DNA of 64,000 nucleotides from Actinomycetospora sp. NBRC 106378 (lineage in GTDB: Bacteria; Actinomycetota; Actinomycetes; Mycobacteriales; Pseudonocardiaceae), in the NCBI RefSeq assembly GCF_030269685.1, contig NZ_BSTT01000001.1, forward strand, positions 434,001 through 498,000, in the 5' to 3' direction. Under the pieces are notes generated by a model, which worked only from the letters and a program-made list of their open reading frames with translations, was not told the origin of the DNA and did no database searches. The translations under genes were made by a program, and so were the position numbers. Shown in pieces: positions 54,774-63,069 of this stretch (within the stretch, counting starts at the first letter, position 1; each line of letters begins with the position of its first letter).

Positions 54774-55916
54774 GTGGAGCGCACGATCTTCACCGACGAA
54801 CACCAGGCGTTCCGGGAGATGGTGCGCGACTTCCTGGAGAAGGAGGTCGCGCCCCACCACGAACAGTGGGAGGCCGACGGGCACGTCAGCCGGGACGTCT
54901 GGCTGCAGGCGGGCAAGACCGGCCTGCTCGGGCTCGACGTCGAGGAGCGCTTCGGCGGCGGTGGCTCGGACGACCTGACGTTCCTGTGGATCCTGTCCGA
55001 GGAGATCGCCCGCGGCGGCTACTCCGGTCTCGGGTTCCCGCTGGCCAACGACGTCGTGACGCCCTACCTCACCGAGCTCACCACCGAGGAGCAGAAGGAG
55101 CGCTGGCTCCCGCGGTTCTGCTCGGGCGAGATGATCACCGCCATCGCGATGACGGAGCCCGGCACCGGCTCCGACCTGCAGGGCATCCAGACCCGCGCGG
55201 TCCGCGACGGCGACGAGTGGGTCATCAACGGGGCCAAGACCTTCATCACCAACGGCATCCTGTCCGACCTGGTGATCGTGGTCTGCAAGACCGATCCCGA
55301 CGCCGGGTCGAAGGGCTTCTCGCTGATCGCGGTCGAGCGCGACACCCCCGGCTTCGAGCGGGGCCGCAACCTCGACAAGATCGGCATGAAGGCGCAGGAC
55401 ACCGCGGAGCTGTCGTTCACCGACTGCCGGGTGCCCGCGTCGAACCTCCTCGGCGAGGAGGGGCAGGGCTTCATCTACCTCATGCAGAACCTGCCGCGGG
55501 AGCGGCTCTCGATCGCCATCGCCTCGACGGCGGGCGCGGAGAAGGTCCTCGAGGACACGATCACCTACGTCAAGGAGCGCAAGGCCTTCGGCCGGCCGAT
55601 CTCCTCGCTGCAGAACACGCGCTTCACGGTCGCCGAGCTCACGACGAAGCTCGCCGTCACCCGCGCCTTCGTCGACCGGTGCATCACCGAGCTCAACGCG
55701 AAGCGTCTCGGCCCGGCCGAGGCGTCGATGGCGAAGTACTGGGCGTCGGAGACCGCCAAGGAGGTCATCGACCAGTGCCTGCAGCTGCACGGCGGGTACG
55801 GCTACATGCGCGAGTACCCGGTGGCCAAGGCGTTCATGGACAACCGCGTCCAGACCATCTACGGCGGCACCACCGAGATCATGAAGGAGATCATCGGTCG
55901 GATCGTGCTGGCCTGA
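54774..55916 (+). CDS. Acyl-CoA dehydrogenase (LCAD/IVD-like)
   Basis: FAD-dependent enzyme for the first step of beta-oxidation, 380 residues from GTG 54774 (GAGAGGAGC upstream). Signatures include AMTEPGTGSDLQGI, WVINGAKTFITNG and the C-terminal QLHGGYGYMREYPV. The usual MCAD-type base at YEG is Gly here (IYGGTTEI); Glu243 in LPRERLSIA sits where LCAD and isovaleryl-CoA dehydrogenase keep their base, suggesting long-chain or branched substrates. It is followed by the LLM gene after 31 bases. Confidence 0.92.
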   Translation: MERTIFTDEHQAFREMVRDFLEKEVAPHHEQWEADGHVSRDVWLQAGKTGLLGLDVEERFGGGGSDDLTFLWILSEEIARGGYSGLGFPLANDVVTPYLTELTTEEQKERWLPRFCSGEMITAIAMTEPGTGSDLQGIQTRAVRDGDEWVINGAKTFITNGILSDLVIVVCKTDPDAGSKGFSLIAVERDTPGFERGRNLDKIGMKAQDTAELSFTDCRVPASNLLGEEGQGFIYLMQNLPRERLSIAIASTAGAEKVLEDTITYVKERKAFGRPISSLQNTRFTVAELTTKLAVTRAFVDRCITELNAKRLGPAEASMAKYWASETAKEVIDQCLQLHGGYGYMREYPVAKAFMDNRVQTIYGGTTEIMKEIIGRIVLA

Positions 55917-55947
55917 CGATCCTCGCGCACCGGGAAAGGGAGCAGCA

Positions 55948-56988
55948 GTGAAGATCGGGATGAGCCTCGCCTACAGCGGCGAGGGGTTCCGCGAGACCGT
56001 CGACCAGCTCGTCGAGCTGGAGAAGGCGGGCCTCGACGCGGTCGCGGTCCGCGAGGCGTACACCTTCGACGCCATCAGCCAGCTCGGCTACATCGCGGCC
56101 CGCACCGAGAACCTCGAGCTGGCCAGCGGGATCATCCAGATCTACACGCGCACCCCGTCGCTGACGGCGATGACGGCGGCCGGCCTGGACTACGTCTCGG
56201 ACGGCCGCTTCACCCTCGGCATCGGGGCGAGCGGCCCGCAGGTCATCGAGGGCTTCCACGGCGTGCGCTACGACGCCCCCCTCGGGCGCACCCGCGAGAT
56301 CGTCGACATCTGCCGGCAGGTGTGGCGCCGCGAGAAGGTCCAGCACTCCGGGAAGCACTACGAGGTGCCGCTCGCCCCGGAGAAGGGCACGGGCCTGGGC
56401 AAGCCGCTCAAGCTGATCAACCACCCGGTGCGCGCGGACATCCCGATCCTGCTCGCCGCGCTCGGGCCGAAGAACGTGGCGCTGGCCGCCGAGCTCGTGC
56501 AGGTGTGGGAGCCGCTGTTCTTCCACCCGGGCAAGGCGCACGAGGTCTGGGGCGAGTCGCTCGAGACGGGGAAGGCGAAGCGGGCCCCGGAGCTCGGCCC
56601 GCTCGGCATCTCCACCGCGGTCGGCCTCGCGATCGGGCCGGGTGCGGGCGAGATGCTGCAGTACGTCAAGCCGACCGTCGCGCTCTACGTCGGCGGCATG
56701 GGCGCGAAGGACCAGAACTTCTACAACCAGCTCATGCAGCGCTACGGCTACCTCGACGAGGCCGAGGAGATCCAGAACCTGTACCTCGCCGGGAAGAAGG
56801 ACGAGGCGGCCGCGGCGGTGCCCGACGAGCTGGTCCACGCCATCTCGCTGGTCGGCAGCGAGGACGAGGTGGCCACGCAGCTCAAGCAGTTCGCCGAGGC
56901 CGGGGTCACGCAGCTCAACATCATGCCGCTGAACCCCGACCACGAGACCGTGAAGGCGCAGCTGGAGACGCTCAAGTCGCTGGTCTGA
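55948..56988 (+). CDS. LLM-class F420-dependent oxidoreductase
   Basis: A 346-residue luciferase-like TIM-barrel protein (MKIGMSLAYSGEGFRETVDQ, ELASGIIQIYTRTPSLTAMT, LDYVSDGRFTLGIGASGPQV, EGFHGVRYDAPLGRTRE). This pattern matches F420-type LLM enzymes of actinobacteria; FMN cannot be excluded. GTG start with AAAGGGAGCAGCA upstream. Probably co-transcribed with the acyl-CoA dehydrogenase and may reduce or oxidise an intermediate; substrate unknown. Confidence 0.88.
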   Translation: MKIGMSLAYSGEGFRETVDQLVELEKAGLDAVAVREAYTFDAISQLGYIAARTENLELASGIIQIYTRTPSLTAMTAAGLDYVSDGRFTLGIGASGPQVIEGFHGVRYDAPLGRTREIVDICRQVWRREKVQHSGKHYEVPLAPEKGTGLGKPLKLINHPVRADIPILLAALGPKNVALAAELVQVWEPLFFHPGKAHEVWGESLETGKAKRAPELGPLGISTAVGLAIGPGAGEMLQYVKPTVALYVGGMGAKDQNFYNQLMQRYGYLDEAEEIQNLYLAGKKDEAAAAVPDELVHAISLVGSEDEVATQLKQFAEAGVTQLNIMPLNPDHETVKAQLETLKSLV

Positions 56989-57005
56989 GCGCCGTAACTC
57001 CTTGG

Positions 57006-57048
57006 CAGGACGTCGTTGCTGTCATCCGATGACAGCAACGACGTCCTG
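57006..57048. terminator. 21-bp perfect inverted repeat, bidirectional terminator
   Basis: Arms 57006-57026 and 57028-57048 (starting CAGGACGTCGTTGCTGTCAT) are perfectly complementary around a single central base. It lies between two convergent genes, 18 bases after the LLM stop and 16 before the end of the TIGR03086 gene, so it can end both transcripts. Confidence 0.8.
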
Positions 57049-57063
57049 TCACCTCAGTGGTGG

Positions 57064-57636
57064 TCAGGCCGACCAGTGCGGGTCGCGGCCGGAGACCGCG
57101 ACGAGCCGGTCGAGCGCCGGGGCGTCGTCGGCCACCGGCACGCGTGGCGCGAAGGGCTTCCCCTCACCCTGGTAGTCGTCGGTGAGCATCATCGGCGCGA
57201 ACCCCAGCGACGCCTCGAGCCCCTCCTCGTCCGGTGCCCACGGGCGACCGAGGGCGACGGCGAGGTCCCAGCCGTGCACCTGGTACTCCCAGAGGATCAT
57301 CGACAGCGCCATCTCGCCGGGCATGGCCGCCTCGCCGAGGGCCAGCGGGCGCTGCGCCGCCCCGTCCGCGAGGGCCTTGTCGAGCGTCGTCGCGGCGGCC
57401 CGGATCGCCTCGGCCCGGTCGCCGGCCACCGGCGTCGGACCGGCGAGTGCCCGGCCCTGCGGGTCGGCGTAGCCGGTCGCGAACGTCGTCGACCACCCGA
57501 CGACGTGGTCGGCCAGCGCCGCGACGTCGAACTCGGTGCAGGGGGTCGGGGCGTGCCACCGGTCGTCGCCGACGCCGTCGACGAGGTCCGCGAGTGCCAC
57601 GAGGACGGTGTTGACGTGGCTCCTGGTGTCGGTCAT
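57064..57636 (-). CDS. TIGR03086-type metal-binding protein (DinB/MDMPI superfamily)
   Basis: A 190-residue protein of the DinB-like four-helix group that includes mycothiol-dependent maleylpyruvate isomerase. Conserved segments are DRWHAPTPCTEFDVAALADH with VVGW, and WEYQVHGWDLAVALG, supplying the metal-binding His residues. Function is probably thiol or bacillithiol/mycothiol-related but unproven. The ATG at 57636 is chosen by homology; no good ribosome-binding site is visible. Divergent from the AraC gene. Confidence 0.8.
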   Translation of the reverse strand: MTDTRSHVNTVLVALADLVDGVGDDRWHAPTPCTEFDVAALADHVVGWSTTFATGYADPQGRALAGPTPVAGDRAEAIRAAATTLDKALADGAAQRPLALGEAAMPGEMALSMILWEYQVHGWDLAVALGRPWAPDEEGLEASLGFAPMMLTDDYQGEGKPFAPRVPVADDAPALDRLVAVSGRDPHWSA

Positions 57637-57724
57637 GCCGACGAGACTGCCGGGCGGAGCCGCCGTCGGGATTGAACTTCCGCGACATCGGGGGGAGGAC
57701 GTCGGAGGGGAGGACACTGCCCGC

Positions 57725-58597
57725 ATGACCGGTCCGGCGCCCGTCGCCCGCGACAGCCGCGGCATCCTCGACCCCTGGCTGCTGCAGCAACGGGTGGCGT
57801 TCACCCGCCACGCGGTCCCGCCCGCGCTCGCGGGGGTCGTCGACTTCGTGTGGGCGGTGCGGTGGTCGTTGCCCCCGGGTGGGAACCACCGTCAGGAGGT
57901 GCTGCCGCACCCGTCGGCCAACCTGTCGGTCGGCACGCCGGACGCCCGCACGGGCCGGACGGCGCCGGAGGCCCTCCTCAACGGCGTGTACCTCGACCTG
58001 GTCGACCGGGAACTCGCCGGGACCGGGTGGACGGTCGCGGCGAAGTCGACGGTCGGGGGCTTCGGGGCGTTCGTCGACGACGTCTCGACCCTGCGCGACC
58101 GGGTGGTCGAGGTCGACACCGTCCCCGGGCTCGGGGCGTCGACGCTGCTCGCGGCCATGGGCCCGGACTCCGACGACGCCGCGGCCGCGGAGCCCGCGCG
58201 GGTCGCGGTGCTCCTCGCCGCCCTGGAGGGTGCGCTGGCCCGGGCGGACCCGGACCGCGTCGAACAGGCCCGGGAGGTCGCCGCCGTCGCGCGGCTGGCC
58301 GAGACCGACCGGGAGGTACGGCGCCTCGACGACCTCGCCGCGCGCTCCGGCGTCGGCCCGCGCAGTCTCCAGCGGTCCTTCGCCCGGTGCGCGGGCGTGT
58401 CCCCGACGTGGGTCATCCGGCGCTACCGCCTGCTCGAGGCCGCGGAGGCGGTCCGGGACGGCGCCCGGGTCAGCTGGACCGAGGTGGCCGGGGCGCTGGG
58501 CTACGCCGACCAGGCCCACCTCGTCCGCGACTTCCGGGCGGCCCTGGGCCGCACGCCCGAGGCCTACGCGCGGTCGGTCCGTCGGGACCGGGCGTAG
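57725..58597 (+). CDS. AraC family transcriptional regulator
   Basis: A 290-residue regulator with an N-terminal sensor region (PPALAGVVDFVWAVRW, QEVLPHPSANLSV) and a C-terminal double helix-turn-helix (VRRLDDLAARSGVGPRSLQR, RYRLLEAAEAVRDG, VAGALGYADQAHLVRDFRAA, GRTPEAYARSV). Effector unknown. The GGAGGGGAGGAC stretch lies before its ATG. Convergent with the tetR gene, with stop codons one base apart. Confidence 0.87.
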   Translation: MTGPAPVARDSRGILDPWLLQQRVAFTRHAVPPALAGVVDFVWAVRWSLPPGGNHRQEVLPHPSANLSVGTPDARTGRTAPEALLNGVYLDLVDRELAGTGWTVAAKSTVGGFGAFVDDVSTLRDRVVEVDTVPGLGASTLLAAMGPDSDDAAAAEPARVAVLLAALEGALARADPDRVEQAREVAAVARLAETDREVRRLDDLAARSGVGPRSLQRSFARCAGVSPTWVIRRYRLLEAAEAVRDGARVSWTEVAGALGYADQAHLVRDFRAALGRTPEAYARSVRRDRA

Positions 58598-58598
58598 C

Positions 58599-59276
58599 TC
58601 AGAGCAGCAGGACCCGGCACATCTGCTTCCACTGCGCCACGTGGGGGTCGGTCGCGGCCTCGCGGGGGTCGAACCCGTAGGTCAGGGCGACACCGCGCAT
58701 GCCGGTCAGGAGCATCTCGCGCACCATCGGGTAGTTCTCGTGCTCGACGTACGCCTCGAACACCGCGTCCAGCGTCTGCCGGATCGCCGCCCCGAGCCGA
58801 CGCTCGGCGGGCAGCAGGGCCGCCGCGAGGGCGGGGTCGGTGCGGGCCGCCGTCCACAGTTCGGTCGAGGCCCAGAAGTAGGGCTCCTGGTAGGTCGCCC
58901 ACATGACGTCGACGATGCGGTCGAGGCGGGCGCCCGGGTCGTCGGCCCGGTCGGGCAGCTCGGCCGAGGCCAGCCCGTCGGAGGCGAACCGGGTGGCGGC
59001 GAGGTGCTGGGCGGCCGCGACGAGGAGCGTCTCCTTCGACGGGAAGTGGTGCAGCAGCCGGCCGCGGGAGACCCCGGCCCGCGCCTGGATCGTCAACGTG
59101 GTCGTCCCCGCGTAGCCCGACTCGACCAGGCACGCGACCGCGGCGTCGAGGATCCGCAGGCGGCTGTCGGAGGTGCGCTGCTCGCGCGAGCGGCGGACCG
59201 TGGCCCCGCGGCGCGCGCCCGGCTCGGCGGCGCCCGACGACGACGTCGCGGCGCTCGCCCCGTTCCCTGCAGCCAT
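58599..59276 (-). CDS. TetR family transcriptional regulator
   Basis: A 225-residue TetR protein from the ATG at 59276 (GAGGGGAGGACCGC upstream); the TTG at 59339 lies in the operator and is unlikely. About 30 disordered residues precede the helix-turn-helix (RILDAAVACLVESGYAGTTT, then TIQARAGVSRGRLLHHFPSK). The C-terminal part (ATYQEPYFWASTELWTAART, REMLLTGMRGVALTYGFDP) suits an acyl-CoA-type ligand but this is inference. A perfect 24-bp palindrome lies 53 bases upstream, between this gene and fadA. Confidence 0.88.
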   Translation of the reverse strand: MAAGNGASAATSSSGAAEPGARRGATVRRSREQRTSDSRLRILDAAVACLVESGYAGTTTLTIQARAGVSRGRLLHHFPSKETLLVAAAQHLAATRFASDGLASAELPDRADDPGARLDRIVDVMWATYQEPYFWASTELWTAARTDPALAAALLPAERRLGAAIRQTLDAVFEAYVEHENYPMVREMLLTGMRGVALTYGFDPREAATDPHVAQWKQMCRVLLL

Positions 59277-59328
59277 GCGGTCCTCCCCTCGGGTGCCCGG
59301 CAGCGACGAATCGTCGCCGACCGTACGC

Positions 59329-59352
59329 CTGACGGTCAACGTTGACCGTCAG
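59329..59352. promoter_or_regulatory. 24-bp perfect palindrome, TetR operator candidate
   Basis: The half-site CTGACGGTCAAC is followed directly by its exact complement. The palindrome contains two TGAC-N-GTCA units, TGACGGTCA and TGACCGTCA, spaced by four bases, so it could bind one or two dimers. It lies in the 240-base divergent region between tetR and fadA. Confidence 0.75.
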
Positions 59353-59430
59353 TGCGGCGTGGCGGGCCCTGCCCGGTGGAGGCGCCCTTCCTCCGATCCC
59401 TACTCGCCGGTAACGTCACCACCGACCCCG

Positions 59431-59466
59431 TTGACACCTGCCACAAACAGTCCATCATGACTGTCA
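59431..59466 (+). promoter_or_regulatory. fadA promoter with TGACTGTCA site
   Basis: A consensus -35 TTGACA at 59431-59436 is followed after 17 bases by a weak -10 (ATCATG). TGACTGTCA at 59458-59466, a match to the units of the palindrome 100 bases upstream, overlaps the -10/start region, where a repressor would block transcription. Confidence 0.5.
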
Positions 59467-59516
59467 GGAGCACGGAGCTTTCCCGGTGCTCGACGCCGTA
59501 CGAAGGGACACCACCC

Positions 59517-60725
59517 GTGACCGAGGCATTCATCTACGACGCCATCCGCACCCCGCGCGGACGGGGGAAGGCGACCGGGTCCCTGCACTCGGTCAAGCCC
59601 GTCTCGCTGGTCGTCGGCCTGCTCGACGAGCTCAAGGCGCGCAACCCCCAGATGGACGTCGAGCAGGTCGAGGACGTCGTCCTCGGCTGCGTCTCGCCGG
59701 TCGGGGACCAGGGCGGCGACATCGCCAAGACCGCGACCATCGCCGCGGGCTACCCCGACACCACCGGCGGCGTCCAGCTCAACCGCTTCTGCGCCTCCGG
59801 CCTCGAGGCCGTCAACCAGGTCGCCGCGCGGGTCGCCTCCGGCTGGGAGGACCTGCTCATCGGCGGCGGCGTCGAGTCGATGTCCCGCGTCCCGATGGCC
59901 TCCGACGGCGGCCCCTGGGCCATGGACCCGGAGACCAACTTCACGACCGGCTTCGCCCCGCAGGGCATCGGCGCCGACCTCATCGCCACCCTCGAGGGCT
60001 TCTCGCGCGAGGACGTCGACGCCTACGCGCTCGAGTCGCAGACCCGCGCCGCGAAGTCCTGGGCCGACGGCGCCTTCGACCGCTCGATCGTGCCGGTCAA
60101 GGACCGGAACGGCCTGACGATCCTCGACCACGACGAGCACATGCGCGAGACGACGATGGAGGGCCTCTCGGGCCTCAAGCCGTCGTTCGCGGGCATCGGC
60201 GAGATGGGCGGCTTCGACGCCGTCGCGCTGCAGAAGTACCACTGGGTCGAGCAGATCAACCACGTGCACCACGGCGGCAACTCGTCGGGCATCGTCGACG
60301 GCGCCGCGCTCGTGCTGGTCGGCAGCGAGGAGGCCGGCAAGAAGAACGGCCTCACCCCGCGGGCCCGCGTGGTCGCGACCGCCGTCTCCGGCGCCGACCC
60401 GACGATCATGCTGACCGGCCCGACGCCCGCCTGCCACAAGGTGCTCGCGAAGGCCGGCCTCACGGTCGACGACATCGACCTGCTCGAGATCAACGAGGCG
60501 TTCGCCGCCGTGCCGATGAAGCTCATGAAGGACCTGAACTTCCCGCACGAGCGCACCAACGTCATGGGTGGCGCCATCGCCCTCGGCCACCCGCTCGGGG
60601 CCACGGGCGCGATGATCATGGGCACCATGGTCGACGAGCTCGAGCGCCGCGACCTGCGCCGCGCCCTCGTCACGCTGTGCATCGGCGGCGGCATGGGTGT
60701 CGCCACCATCATCGAGCGCGTCTGA
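59517..60725 (+). CDS. fadA: Acetyl-CoA acyltransferase (thiolase, FadA)
   Basis: A 402-residue degradative thiolase cleaving 3-ketoacyl-CoA. Nucleophilic Cys92 is in [12 protein letters not shown], with His358 in GHPLGATGA and Cys388 in [17 protein letters not shown] precedes them. The GTG at 59517 is supported by GAAGGGA. It lies 40 bases before fadB and together they complete a beta-oxidation cycle. Confidence 0.94.
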   Translation: MTEAFIYDAIRTPRGRGKATGSLHSVKPVSLVVGLLDELKARNPQMDVEQVEDVVLGCVSPVGDQGGDIAKTATIAAGYPDTTGGVQLNRFCASGLEAVNQVAARVASGWEDLLIGGGVESMSRVPMASDGGPWAMDPETNFTTGFAPQGIGADLIATLEGFSREDVDAYALESQTRAAKSWADGAFDRSIVPVKDRNGLTILDHDEHMRETTMEGLSGLKPSFAGIGEMGGFDAVALQKYHWVEQINHVHHGGNSSGIVDGAALVLVGSEEAGKKNGLTPRARVVATAVSGADPTIMLTGPTPACHKVLAKAGLTVDDIDLLEINEAFAAVPMKLMKDLNFPHERTNVMGGAIALGHPLGATGAMIMGTMVDELERRDLRRALVTLCIGGGMGVATIIERV

Positions 60726-60765
60726 TCCCGCCCCACCACCTCGTAGCGAAGGAGCACGAAGAGCA

Positions 60766-62946
60766 GTGAGCGACAACATGTTCCGGTGGGAGCAGGACGG
60801 CGACGGCATCGTCACGCTGACGATGGACGACCCGGACGCCTCGGCGAACACCATGAACGCCCGGTTCGGCACCGACCTCGAGGCCACCCTCGGGCGCCTC
60901 GAGGCCGAGAAGGACGCCATCGCGGGCGTCGTGCTGACGAGCGCGAAGAAGACCTTCTTCGCCGGCGGCAACCTCGAGGACCTGCGCAACTACGGGCCCT
61001 CGGAGGCGCAGAAGGCCTACGACCAGTCGCAGGCCATCAAGACCGCGCTGCGCCGACTGGAGACCTTCGGCAAGCCCGTCGTCGCGGCGATCAACGGCGC
61101 CGCGCTCGGCGGCGGCCTCGAGATCGCCCTCGCGACCCACCACCGCATCGCCCTGGACGCCAAGGGATCCAAGATCGGGCTCCCCGAGGTCAGCCTCGGC
61201 CTGCTGCCCGGTGGCGGCGGCGTCGTGCGCACCGTGCGTCTGCTCGGTATCGCCGACGCCCTGCTGCAGGTCCTGCTGCAGGGTCAGCAGCGCAACCCGC
61301 GGGCGGCGCAGGAGGTCGGCCTCGTCCACGAGGTCGTCGACACCCCCGAGGACCTCATCGCGAAGTCCAAGGAGTGGATCCGGGCCAACCCCGAGGCCGT
61401 GCAGCCCTGGGACGTCAAGGGCTACAAGATCCCCGGCGGCACGCCGTCGGTGCCGAAGTTCGCGGCGAACCTGCCCGCGTTCCCGGCCAACCTGCGCAAG
61501 CAGCTCAAGAACGCCCCGATGCCGGCGCCGTACAACATCATGTGCGCCGCGGTCGAGGGGTCGCAGGTCGACATCGACAACGCCGCCAAGATCGAGTCGC
61601 GCTACTTCGCCGACCTCGTCGTCGGGCAGGTCTCGACGAACATGATCAACGCGTTCTTCTTCGACCTGCAGGCCATCAACAAGGGCGGCTCCCGCCCGGA
61701 CGGCTACGAGAAGCACTCCGCCCGCAAGGTGGTCGTGCTCGGCGCCGGGATGATGGGCGCGGGCATCGCGTACTCGTGCGCGGTGGCGGGCATCGAGGTC
61801 GTCCTCAAGGACGTCGCCCTGGCCAACGCCGAGAAGGGCAAGGACTACTCGAAGAAGATCCTCGACAAGGCCGTCTCGCGGGGCAAGCAGACCCAGGAGA
61901 AGGCCGACGCGATCCTCGCCCGGATCACGCCGACCGAGAAGCCCGAGGACGCGCAGGGCGCCGACCTCGTCATCGAGGCCGTCTTCGAGAGCCCCGACCT
62001 CAAGAAGAAGGTCTTCGCGGAGATCATGCCGCACCTGGCCCCCGACGCGGTGCTGGGCTCGAACACCTCGACCCTGCCGATCACCGACCTCGCCACCGGG
62101 GTCGAGCGGCCCGAGGACTTCGTGGGCCTGCACTTCTTCTCGCCGGTCGACAAGATGCCGCTCCTCGAGATCATCGCCGGTGAGAAGACCTCCGACGCCA
62201 CCCTGGCGAAGGCCGTCGACATCGCGCTGCAGATCCGCAAGACCCCGATCGTCGTCTCCGACTCCCGCGGGTTCTTCACCAGCCGCGTCATCGGCACGTT
62301 CCTCAACGAGGCCATCGCCATGCTGGGCGAGGGCGCGTCGCCGGCGGCCATCGAGCAGGCCGGCTCGCAGACGGGCTACCCCGCCCCGCCGCTGCAGCTG
62401 ATGGACGAGCTGACCCTCACGCTGCCGCAGAAGATCCGCCAGGAGACCCGCAAGGGTGTCGAGGCAGCCGGCGGCGTCTTGGACGAGCACCCCTCGGAGC
62501 CGATCGTCGACAGGATGGTCGAGCTCGGGCGCAAGGGCCGCTCGTCGGGTGCCGGGTTCTACGACTACGACGAGTCCGGCAAGCGCACCAAGCTGTGGCC
62601 GGGCCTGCAGGACGAGTTCCACGGCGCCACGGACTCGGACGGCCTGCCGTTCGAGGACATGAAGGAGCGGATGCTCTTCGCCGAGGCCCTCGAGACGGTG
62701 AAGTGCTTCGACGAGGGTGTGCTGCACACCATCGCCGACGCCAACATCGGTTCGATCATGGGCATCGGCTTCCCGGCCTGGACCGGCGGCGTCGCGCAGT
62801 ACATCGACGGCTACCCGGGCGGCCTGCCCGGCTTCGTCGAGCGCGCACGCATCCTGGCCAAGGGCTACGGCGACCGGTTCAACCCGCCGGCGTCGCTGGT
62901 CGAGAAGGCGGAGAAGGGCCAGAACTTCCGCGACTCGATCGGCTGA
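60766..62946 (+). CDS. fadB: Multifunctional beta-oxidation protein FadB (enoyl-CoA hydratase / 3-hydroxyacyl-CoA dehydrogenase)
   Basis: A 726-residue fusion. The N-terminal crotonase domain (about 5-200) has [20 protein letters not shown] with Glu119 and [14 protein letters not shown] with Glu141, both catalytic. The dehydrogenase part has the NAD motif [17 protein letters not shown] (about 322-338), SNTSTLPI and the active-site His near 456 in [13 protein letters not shown], followed by the C-terminal domains. GTG start with GAAGGAG upstream; an ATG lies four codons downstream. Pairs with fadA. Confidence 0.94.
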   Translation: MSDNMFRWEQDGDGIVTLTMDDPDASANTMNARFGTDLEATLGRLEAEKDAIAGVVLTSAKKTFFAGGNLEDLRNYGPSEAQKAYDQSQAIKTALRRLETFGKPVVAAINGAALGGGLEIALATHHRIALDAKGSKIGLPEVSLGLLPGGGGVVRTVRLLGIADALLQVLLQGQQRNPRAAQEVGLVHEVVDTPEDLIAKSKEWIRANPEAVQPWDVKGYKIPGGTPSVPKFAANLPAFPANLRKQLKNAPMPAPYNIMCAAVEGSQVDIDNAAKIESRYFADLVVGQVSTNMINAFFFDLQAINKGGSRPDGYEKHSARKVVVLGAGMMGAGIAYSCAVAGIEVVLKDVALANAEKGKDYSKKILDKAVSRGKQTQEKADAILARITPTEKPEDAQGADLVIEAVFESPDLKKKVFAEIMPHLAPDAVLGSNTSTLPITDLATGVERPEDFVGLHFFSPVDKMPLLEIIAGEKTSDATLAKAVDIALQIRKTPIVVSDSRGFFTSRVIGTFLNEAIAMLGEGASPAAIEQAGSQTGYPAPPLQLMDELTLTLPQKIRQETRKGVEAAGGVLDEHPSEPIVDRMVELGRKGRSSGAGFYDYDESGKRTKLWPGLQDEFHGATDSDGLPFEDMKERMLFAEALETVKCFDEGVLHTIADANIGSIMGIGFPAWTGGVAQYIDGYPGGLPGFVERARILAKGYGDRFNPPASLVEKAEKGQNFRDSIG

Positions 62947-62967
62947 TCGGAGCAACCCCGGTCTGAG

Positions 62968-63012
62968 CGAACGGCACTCTCGCGCACGTAGATGCTGCGA
63001 GGGTGCCGTTCG
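62968..63012 (+). terminator. fadAB terminator hairpin
   Basis: A 16-position stem with one G-T wobble (CGAACGGCACTCTCGC / GCGAGGGTGCCGTTCG) and a 13-base loop begins 22 bases after the fadB stop and is followed by TTCGTTCC. Confidence 0.75.
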
Positions 63013-63037
63013 TTCGTTCCGGGACAGGACACTTCCG

Positions 63038-63062
63038 GTCAGGACTGACTGTCAACTAGGGT
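63038..63062 (+). promoter_or_regulatory. TGACTGTCA operator and possible leaderless promoter of the racemase gene
   Basis: CTGACTGTCAAC (63045-63056) matches 11 of 12 bases of the palindrome half-site at 59329. TAGGGT (63057-63062) follows directly and sits 8 bases before the ATG, the usual place for the -10 of a leaderless mRNA. GTCAG-GA-CTGAC (63038-63049) adds a small dyad. Confidence 0.5.
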
Positions 63063-63069
63063 GCGGGCC

